A program made the position numbers and the translations under genes. Positions 56,323 to 64,000 of a DNA stretch of 64,000 nucleotides are shown here, in pieces. The notes below the pieces were generated by a model that did no database searches, had not been told where the DNA came from, and was given only the letters and a program-made list of their open reading frames with translations. Every line of letters starts with the position of its first letter. The stretch's first letter is position 1. The stretch is from Plantago major (taxonomy: Eukaryota > Streptophyta > Magnoliopsida > Lamiales > Plantaginaceae). Location: NCBI GenBank assembly GCA_026545765.1, contig CM048842.1, positions 24,838,667 to 24,902,666 of the forward strand. Reading direction: 5' to 3'.

Positions 56323-56689
56323 TATCCTAATATGTATCTAGATTGTTTTACTTTGTCGAAGTTTCATACTTGGGACCTTCTGTTGGTATTTTGCTTTTGT
56401 CAATACAGTTGCTTTTATCTAGTTTGGATATTGTGGAATTGTTGTTTTCATGTCATATGATGGCATCATGTATGTAAACGAATCGCATCGAATTGTTTGG
56501 TTGCTATCGTGAAAGTTCATTGTTAGGAAATACCACTTTTATAGGGCCAAAGTGGCAATCTATGCTTTGAAAATTGAAGTTGTGGTTTTGGAAAAGACAT
56601 TTTAGGAAAGATTAGACAAACTTTGCACTTGCATTGTGCATATTTGTCACTCCTTGTAAACCGAGAAACAAAGAGAGCAAGCAAAGAGT

Positions 56690-58506
56690 TCAAGTATTGA
56701 TTATAAGATTCAATCTTCTCAGCCATAGAGAATGAATCATCATATGGAACACATCATACCTTTTTGGAGGATCATTCACAACAAAGTGCCTCTGCACTTG
56801 CCTAACACCTTCTTGCAACACCCTATACCTATCATCTCCTACCCCCATCAATCTCTCTTTCAAATTTGGCAGTTCGCCAATTGAAACACTGACCGAAAAC
56901 TTATCCCAATCAAGAACATCACTAAAAGGTAAAATATCATCTTTTGATATCAAAACCGGCACACAATCTGCATAAATAGCCTCCACGATTCTTGGACTAG
57001 CGACTTCGTGCCCGCTTGGACATAGGCAAAACTAGCTCCTCTCCATCATTTCTTTGTAGGTAAGTGTTGAATTCTCCGGCAGTCTTTCGAAGAGTAAAAT
57101 GTCATTGTCTTTGTCCTTCCATTGTCGAAAGAGTGTCGGTCTAATGGGACCATGGTGTATTTGGCCAGCGAAGAAGGCTAGAATTGTGTGGCGTTGTGAT
57201 CCTAAGGACGTCGATATGAGGCCGGTTAGATTTCCAGTTGGGAGATTGATTTCCGGGATTGAGACATCTTTTCTTGGGTTGAAAAATTCTAAGGTGTTAG
57301 CATTGCATAGCACTCGCATTGAGGTGAAGTATAGTTGATGAACATACCACGTCGCTCTTGGTCCCTGCATTGTTTTAAATTTGTACTTATGAAATAGGCA
57401 GATTATCTCCCTGTATTACGAAAATCCAAGAAGACCCTAGTAGGGACTGCTTGGTTTTCTCCTTAAAAATATAGACTTGTGTTATTTCAGATACGTACCC
57501 AATCATGGCAAGAGAGCATGAAATGATCTGCACCAAGGCTCCGGTTCCGTAACGAGTACTTGGAAGAAATTACACCAATATAATCGCTCACAATAGATCC
57601 AAGAATGGCCTTATCACGAACATGAGGATCAAACAGGTTCTCAAGAATCATGACCACACTAAAAGGGAGAAAGTGTACATGAGCTTCATCAGGATTGCGA
57701 GTCCTAAAGTTACTGTTGGCGTCAATGAAGTTGAGAAATAGTCATTCGGATGAGTAGATGTTCTTGGAAGGACAGTATGGAACAGGGGAAGTTATCCTTC
57801 GTACACGAAAATCTTGAACATCCTCTCCATTAACATGTAAATTCTACAAAAATTTTACTCTCCTGATTAGTACAACATTTAGTTACACCGCAACACTTTA
57901 CAACACGAATTTACATATCAACTTTACCATTCTTGAACTTATAGATAAATAAACATTTGCATAATACATGTGAAAATTCACCTCTTAAATGCATGAGGAT
58001 TCCTATAGATTTCGCCTCGAGGGACATAATCTGCATCTTCAACCAGTGATCCATGAGAAGTGCGACTTTTAATATGCGCGTCTTTAATCTGCCATCTAGC
58101 TCTATTAAGATCTGCTTAGACCTTTTTCATATTTTCATCCTTGTGTTGTCCTCTTTGTAATAAGAATTCTTCATTCAACCTTGCCAAATTTTCCACTGCC
58201 TTTTGCATTTTCGGACTCTTCAAGGAAAAAAGACAACAAGTTAGCAAGAAAGAGTGATTCTTATGTTCTATAGACATGTTACTAGTCCAAACACATTTAT
58301 ACATTGAATGTAGGGTACAATGACATCAAAGAGTTCGGCCTTGGAGGAGGAAGCAGAGGGGGTTTCTGCGTATAACACGAGAAAGGAGTGGAGAAGATAG
58401 ATATGGAATTCTTGGATATCAAGGCAACCAAAATCATGGCGAAACAAGTGCAAGCAAAAAGTGCCAAACTACGAGTGCTATTGGACATCAAGGCAACCAA
58501 AACCAT
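56690..58506 (-). pseudogene. GT47 exostosin-family glycosyltransferase, copy 1, four exons, broken
   Basis: Exon A 58506-58303 encodes a short N-terminus with one membrane anchor (LALFACTCFAMILVAL), then a Pro-rich stem. Exon B is 58217-57982, exon C 57843-57499, exon D 57364-56690. Introns are GT-AG and phases agree (A/B phase 0; C/D joins HDW to GPR). Exon C carries the exostosin start FKIFVY and SLGADHFMLSCHDW; exon D carries LAFFAGQ, FCLCPSG, VASPRIVEAIYADC, PVLISKDDILPFSDVLDW and the C-terminal LWLRRLN. The protein would be a Golgi type II glycosyltransferase of the plant At5g03795-like group. Lesions: stop in exon B (58117-58119), 1-bp deletion in exon C near 57770, stop in exon D just before FCLCPSG (57034). 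Paralogue: 62249-63800. Confidence 0.88.
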
Positions 58507-58720
58507 GCTTCCTATCAACTGAACACTATGTTTGATTTAGTTTCTAACACATGAATTTCACTCTATGTTTGTGTTGTGTGATGATGATGATGAGTGTTTC
58601 ATGTGTGACATTTGGTGGTATTGCAAGAAAAATTTTAAGAAGTATTTCTGGTAATAATACCACCGGTTGTTTTGTTCTGTAGTATTTTAAGAAACCAGCC
58701 AGCAATTCTGGATTTATCAG
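56876..58720. repeat. Segmental duplication, copy 1
   Basis: Starts GCCAATTGAAACACT and extends through the GT47 gene and its 5' flank to beyond 58720; matches 62249-64000 in order and orientation at high identity, with a 100-bp deletion in the other copy's first exon. The shared 5' flank includes a GATGATGATGATGAG run. Confidence 0.92.
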
Positions 58721-58984
58721 ACTTCAATTTAATTTATTTGTCATTTCACTCAATTTAAGAGTTCAACAAGAGGAGTATGTACTTTCCCCGTGGGGTCACT
58801 AAATGCAACATTGTTTCCGCTAAACGCAATACCAAATATTTGTAACTTAACTAAAATGCCCCTAACTCAAAAAAATGTTAGAATTTTAGACTACAATGAG
58901 GTTAGTCCATGTTTTTGCACCTAAACCAAAGGGGCCCCACACGTTGGAAATGACGTTTCCTTGAACGTGAATAATCTACTATAG
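58721..58984. other. Intergenic DNA, no feature seen
   Basis: No gene or terminus recognised; the right edge of the duplicated block may lie just outside the window on the other copy. Confidence 0.4.
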
Positions 58985-58986
58985 TA

Positions 58987-59242
58987 CTTCCTCTGTCCCG
59001 GAACAAGTTTCCCACTTTGACTTTTTTGGGTCAAACTTTTACAACTTTGACTACGAATTAATCTTAAACCGCAAATGTAAAATGTTCAACTTTTTTATAT
59101 AATGAAACTTTAGGGGCTAAATTTTCATTACATAAAAAAATTGAACATTTTACTTTTTCGGTTTAAGATTAATTCGTAGTCAAGTTGGAAAAGTTTGACC
59201 GCAAAAAGTCAAAGTGGGAAACTTGTTCCGGGACGGAGGAAG
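58987..59242. mobile_element. Complete Stowaway-like MITE
   Basis: 256 bp between TA duplications (58985-58986 and 59243-59244). Ends CTTCCTCYGTCCCGGAACAA match on both arms with one difference, and arms of about 90 bp fold back on each other. No coding capacity; moved in trans by Tc1/mariner-type transposases. The half-element at 5883 is the same family. Confidence 0.93.
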
Positions 59243-59370
59243 TAGTAGATTGCACTTGAGAAAGAATTACTAAAATTCATTGAAAGGTGAAAGAGTAATT
59301 GAAGCTCAAAGTGTGTTGGTTGATGCATTAAATGTGGAATGCCAAGAGTTGGAAATGGGATAAGTAGCAC

Positions 59371-59790
59371 ATGCTAAAATTGAGAAAGAAGAAATTAGTT
59401 ATAAGTCCAAGACTTGCTTAATAGTTTGGGCCCCTAGGGGCACCCATGGTTTTGGAAGGGGGAGGAGCTAGATGGCTCCATTACTTGACCATATGCGCCC
59501 GCTTGGCTCCGCCAAGAGCCGGGCCCAGGACTCGGGTTGTGGGCCGTGGGTCCGCGGGTCGCGGTCTTGAGTTGCCAATAGTTGAAAATGGGAGAAGTCC
59601 CACGTGGCTAAAATTGAGAAAGAAGCAACTAGTTATAAGTCCAAGACTTTCTTAATAGTTTGGGCCCCAAGGGGCACCCATCCCTTTTGAAGGGGGAGGA
59701 ACTAGATAGCTCCATCACTTGACAATACGCGCCCGCCCCGGGTCGTGGTCCGCGGGTCGCGGTCTTGAGTTGATTTTAATCTTTTGGGCC
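59371..59790. repeat. Direct duplication of a block of about 200 bp
   Basis: AAATTGAGAAAGAAG...AGTTATAAGTCCAAGACT...TTTGGGCCCC...GCGGGTCGCGGTCTTGAGTT occurs at about 59377-59573 and again at 59611-59771. It is unusually GC-rich for the region (GGCCC and CGCGGGTCGCGG). It looks like part of an older LTR or solo element. Confidence 0.75.
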
Positions 59791-59802
59791 AGAAACACAT
59801 TT

Positions 59803-60310
59803 TGTTGGTTAAGCCCAATAGAGAGTCTGAAACAGAAAAGCCCAACAGATGCGTCTGTTTGGTTTGGGCTTATGCGAACGGATCTGTCCATTCGCTGAGG
59901 GATGTAACTGAACGGGAAAATTCAAACCTATGTGTCCGTTTGAATTTTTATTTCTGCAGGGATCTGTTCACGAAAAACTACATCTATTCAGATTGCAACT
60001 CTTCAAAATTATAAATAGACCCCTAGATTCAGATTTTCAACAAATAGAAATCCAAACCTTCTTTCTTCTCTCTTACTCTCTAAAAAGCCTGAACTTTCTA
60101 TACTGCCAAGTTCGACGAGTTAGCGATTCAGTGCTAGAATACAAACTCTCTGTTGTTCTATCTTGGGAGACTGATTGCTAAGTAAACCGTAGGCACCAGA
60201 GCGGGGCAATCAAAGTCTTAAGGACCGAGGGCCAACCCTCTACTCTGTAGATTCTATATTACATTTTGTTTTGTTCACCATCTTCATACACCCACTCTGT
60301 TTAACCAACA
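59803..60310 (+). mobile_element. Solo LTR, 508 bp
   Basis: Starts TGTTGGTTAA and ends TTAACCAACA, a perfect 10-bp inverted pair with TG...CA ends. TATAAATA at 60011-60018 is followed by a pyrimidine-rich leader, as in LTR promoters. There is no adjacent primer-binding site or polypurine tract and no 5-bp duplication (CATTT against AAAAA), so it is a solo LTR or the remnant of a rearranged copia-like element. Confidence 0.7.
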
Positions 60311-61033
60311 AAAAAAATCTTATAAGATTAACGAAAAATCGTAATAACTCGTTTATACGAACACAAAAAACATTAACGTGCAAGATTGAACACAAAATAA
60401 CAACAATAAAAAATCAAAAATTAAAATTACAATTTTTAGAAAAATGTTTCGTTTATACAAATATAAAAAATTCGAATTTTTCCGTGAACAACTGGCCATT
60501 TGAATATATAAATATCGTCTCAAAAGGTCGAAAAGTGAAGTCACAGCTAAAATATGACGACCTTTGTCTTGTACAGTTTCTTGAAAGACGAACTAAGGAA
60601 AATATAACTCGCGCTAGTTCGTGAGCTCGAAAATTCGACAAACTTGAATTATAAAAATTAAAACGTTGCTAGACAGCTTGCGCGTCAAAAGACTTAACAT
60701 GAAAATTCTTGAAAGTAATTATTGAACTTGTAAAATATGCAGCGGAACTATAAATAGCTAAATTCTTACAACATTTCAAAGTCTTTGAAATCATGAAATT
60801 TAAATATATTAAAGATCTTCCTGATACTGATCACTGCTCCGGCAACACTCGCCACTCCGATCGACTCGGCTTCAAGTACCTAAAATTGATAATTTTAGTA
60901 AGGGTCAGTCGTGACCACCTGACTGAGCAAATTCCATGCACGTGCCATGATTTAAGGTTCTATCTTCAAGTCTTTTAAATCTTGCTTAATGCAATTGATC
61001 GTGAGCTCAATTGGCATCGTAAGGTACATACCC
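60311..61033. other. AT-rich DNA, no gene
   Basis: The open frame at 60271-60624 is Lys/Asn-rich with no domain and starts inside the LTR; not accepted as a gene. Confidence 0.5.
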
Positions 61034-61226
61034 AGCCGATGGTGACCGCTTAACATGGATAGCTACGATTTGCTAGTTGCCTAGCAGATGGTGACCGCTT
61101 AACTTGAATAGCCACGATTTGCTAGTTGCCTAGCCGGTGGTGACCAGTTAACATGAATAGCCACGATTTGCTAGTTGCCTAGCCAATGGTGGCCGCTTAA
61201 CTTGGTTGGCCACGATTTGCTAGGGA
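61034..61226. repeat. 49-bp tandem repeat, four copies
   Basis: Units start at 61034, 61083, 61132 and 61181 with AGCCGATGGTGACCGCTTAA and end GCTAGTTGCCT. Divergence is about 5-15 percent. Contiguous units without spacers. Confidence 0.9.
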
Positions 61227-62248
61227 CACCTTACTAGCCCATTCTTGACATGACTTGAAATCTTTCTCTGCTTAGAGTCTTATTAACGCGAATCCATGCT
61301 CTTAGACTCCTCATCAATGCATGAACTAATGCGTGTGTATAACATAAATATCATAAGAGCACACCTCCGATCGGCATAACAATATATCATCTCAATGACA
61401 ATCAATATAATTTAGTACAATACCATAACATGTGATATGTAGCACGTGAATAACAAAGACAATCCAAGATATTAGTATGTATGAAAACCAAGTTTTACCA
61501 AAACCATAGTAGTAACAGTAACACCATTAGTTCCTCAGCTAGCAATTTGAAGGACTAACACAACATTGCAGCACATCTGATACAATCATACAAGCACACA
61601 TGTGAAACAAAATTAACAATCAGAATGACTACGAGTACTCAAAGTCTCAAACTAAAGATCACCAGTATACAATGACTTCAACTAAATGTAAATGAATTAG
61701 TACTATATAATTTAATTTAAACTACATGGTCAAGTAAGTAAAGAAGCTGCTAGTCACATAAGATGTTGCGGTAAATAATTGATCATCCAAGTTTAAGTTC
61801 CAATCTAACATGCTAATTTCTAATCATCTTGAGTAGTCTTTCACCGCAACAATAACATGATCGATGGAAACATTTAATGATAAATACAGAACAACAAACA
61901 TGACTATGTCATGCATGAGGTGAATTAACCATAAGGGAACTTGCAAAGCTCACATATCATAACATAGATAACAAATCAAATAATCGTGAATGAAACTTTA
62001 GGGGAACTTGCAAATATCACATATCATAGCATATATGCATGGCAAACCCAATAATCGTGAATGAGATCTTAGGGGAACATGCCTTGAGAGAAACGAACAA
62101 GAGGGACAAGAATTGAAAACGGGTTGAAAAATAGCCCTCTGTTCGACATCAGATTCTGGATGACTCGGATATCAACATGGAGATCCGTCCGGTGGAAGTA
62201 TAGAACGGTCTGTTATAAATCTGCTCACCAAAATTCAACTCGATCGGA
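61227..62248. other. Intergenic DNA next to the truncated GT47 copy
   Basis: No gene. Two short repeated motifs occur (GGGGAACTTGCAAA and ATAATCGTGAATGA, near 61930-62075). The last 100 bp (GATCCGTCCGGTGGAAG, TCAACTCGATCGGACGG) end abruptly where GT47 homology begins. Confidence 0.45.
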
Positions 62249-63800
62249 CGGCCAATTGAAACACTAATCGAAAACTTATCCCAATCAAGAACATCACTAA
62301 AAGGTAAAATATCATCTTTTGATATCAAAACCGGCACAGATTCTGCGTAAATAGCCTCCACAATTCTTGGACTAGCGACTTCGTACCCACTTGGGCATAG
62401 GCAAAACTTGCTCCTCTCCATCATTTCTTTGTAGGTAAGTGTTGAATTCTCCGGTGGTCTTTCGAAGAGTAAAATGTCATTGTCTTTGTCCTTCCATTGT
62501 CGAAAGAGCGTCGATCTAATGGGACCATGTTGTATTTGTCCTGCGAAAAAGGCTAGAATTGTGCGGCGTTGTGATCCTAAGGACGTCGATATGAGGCCGG
62601 TTAGATTTCCAGTTGGGAGATTGATTTCTAGGATTGAGACATCTTTTCTTGGGTTGAAAAATTCTGAGGTGTTAGCATTGCATATCACTCGCATTGAAGT
62701 GAAGTATAGTTGATGAACATAGGACGTCGCTCTTGGTCCCTGCATTGTTTCAAATTTGTACTTATAAAATAGGCATATTATCTCCCCGTATTAAGAAAAA
62801 TCCAAGAAGACCCTAGTAGGGTCTGCTTGGTTTTCTCCTTAAAAATATAGACTTGTGTTATTTCAAATACGTACCCAATCATGGCAAGAGAGCATGAAAT
62901 GATCTGCACCAAGGCTCCGGTTCCAGAACGAGTACTTGGAAGAAATTACACCAATATAATCACTCACAACAGATCCAAGAACGGCCTTATCACGGACATG
63001 AGTATCAAACAGGTTCTCAAGAATCATGACCACACTAAAAGGGAGAAAGTATACATGAGCTTCATCAGGATTGCGAGTCCTAAAGTTACGGTTGGCCTCA
63101 ATGAAGTTGAGAAATAGTCCTTCGGATGAGTAGATGTTCTTGGAAGGACCAGTATGGAATAGGGGAGGTTCTCCTGCTTTGTAAACGAAAATCTTGAACA
63201 TCCTCTCAATTAACATGTAACTTCTGCAAAAATTTTACTCTCATGATTACTACAACATTTAGTTACACCGCAACACTTTACAACACGAATTTACATATCA
63301 ACTTTACCATTCCTGAACTTATAGATAGATAAACATTTGCATAATACATGTGAAAATTCACCTCTTAAATGCATGAGGATTCCTGTAGATTTTGCCTCGA
63401 AGGACATAATCTGCATCTTCAACCAGTGATCCATGAGAAGTGCGACTTTTGATATGCGCGTCTTTAATCTGCCATCTAGCTCTATTAAGATCTGCTTCGA
63501 CCTTTTTCATATTTTCATCCTTGTGTTGTCCTCTTTGTAATAAGAATTCTTCATTCAACCTTGCCAAATTTTCCACTGCCTTTTGCATTTTTGGACTCTT
63601 CAAGGAAAAAAAGACAACAAGTTAGCAAGAAAGAGTGCTTCTTATGTTCTATAGCATTCATTCATATAACACGAGAAAGGGGTGGAGAAGATAGAGATGG
63701 AATCCTTGGATATCAAGGCAACCAAAATCATGGCGAAACAAGTGCAAGCAAAAAGTGCCAAACTACGAGTGCTATTGGACATCAAGGCAACCAAAACCAT
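62249..63800 (-). pseudogene. GT47 exostosin-family glycosyltransferase, copy 2, C-terminally truncated
   Basis: Same four-exon layout as copy 1. Exon A starts at 63800 with the membrane anchor but loses its 3' end and donor by an indel near 63660. Exons B (63597-63362), C (63223-62875) and D (62739-62249) are open: YKAGEPPLFHTGPSKNIYSS, SFWNRSLGADHFMLSCHDW, FCLCPSGYEVASPRIV, PVLISKDDILPFSDVLDW. Homology stops after the SVSIG segment at 62249, losing about 60 C-terminal residues including the LWLRRLN end; the frame runs on into unrelated DNA to a stop at 62149. It is therefore not a functional enzyme. Where exon C has a frameshift in copy 1, this copy is intact. Family role: transfer of sugars onto wall or proteoglycan chains in the Golgi. 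Confidence 0.88.
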
Positions 63801-64000
63801 GCTTCCTATCAACTGAACACTATGTTTGATTTAGTTTCTAACACATGAATTTCACTCTATGTTTGTGTTGTGTGATGATGATGATGAGTGTTTCATGTGT
63901 GACATTTGGTGGTATTGCAAGAAAAATTTTAAGAAGTATTTCTGGTAATAATACCACCGGTTGTTTTGTTCTGTAGTATTTTAAGAAACCAGCCAGCAAT
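62249..64000. repeat. Segmental duplication, copy 2 (runs off window)
   Basis: Matches 56876-58720; the spacing between the starts is about 5.4 kb. Its far end is outside the window. Confidence 0.9.

Noticed and set aside
59314..60263. Larger LTR from TGTTGGTT at 59314 to TATTACA at 60263
   Set aside because: Flanks do not match (AAGTG against TTTTG) and the ends are not inverted; the 59803-60310 limits give perfect inverted ends.
60271..60624. 117-codon plus-strand ORF
   Set aside because: It starts in the solo LTR and is Lys/Asn-rich from AT-rich DNA.
61034..61226. CRISPR-like array
   Set aside because: Units are contiguous with no unique spacers, and the sequence is plant nuclear DNA; it is a minisatellite.
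1..64000. tRNA and rRNA genes
   Set aside because: No cloverleaf or rRNA segment was recognised by eye; tRNA-like bits near the LTRs are primer-binding sites only.

Overview
The window is nuclear DNA of a flowering plant, most likely a eudicot. The evidence is GT-AG introns, Myb/SANT-like and GT47 exostosin gene families, an RRP6-like exonuclease, Stowaway MITEs, a CACTA end, a Helitron end, and plant-type Ty3/gypsy, Ty1/copia and L1 retroelements. An asterid such as Lamiales is a guess only. No RNA genes were found, and no protein gene is clearly intact except perhaps the two-exon gene at 4044-5510.

Left arm (1-6.1 kb): a CACTA terminus (1-227) abuts a truncated Myb/SANT-like gene (229-1122, +). 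A second, minus-strand Myb/SANT-like gene with one in-frame stop follows (1637-2675). Next is a two-exon gene with a PB1/MuDR-N-like N-terminus (4044-5510, -), then half a Stowaway MITE.

Centre (6.1-48 kb): a four-level nest of retroelements. An L1-type LINE (44415-47958, +) was entered by a Tat-like Ty3/gypsy element (6066-44414, minus, distal end lost). That was entered in its RNase H region by a large SIRE/Maximus-like copia element (10551-39675, minus, perfect 5-bp TSD). The copia gag was in turn entered by a second Tat-like gypsy element (23224-36863, minus, two 868-869 bp LTRs). Both gypsy elements carry an intron-bearing ORF on the opposite strand between integrase and the distal LTR. 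The inner one also has three plus-strand TATAAATA boxes and two strong RNA foldbacks. The copia element has an extra coiled-coil ORF after RNase H, cut by five canonical small introns. All the pol genes carry lesions.

Right arm (48-64 kb): AT-rich DNA with a diverged MITE, then a compact promoter-like cluster (E2F-like, ACGT and TATA sites, 49031-49097). A Helitron follows, with a clear 3' end at 56322 and fragments of an RRP6-like exonuclease gene. Two copies of a GT47 glycosyltransferase gene (56690-58506 and 62249-63800, -) lie in a tandem segmental duplication, each broken differently. Between them are an intact Stowaway MITE, a duplicated 0.2-kb block, a solo LTR and a 49-bp tandem repeat.

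Almost everything is mobile DNA and its debris. All boundaries, splice sites and motifs were read by eye; family names rest on recognised motifs, not searches.
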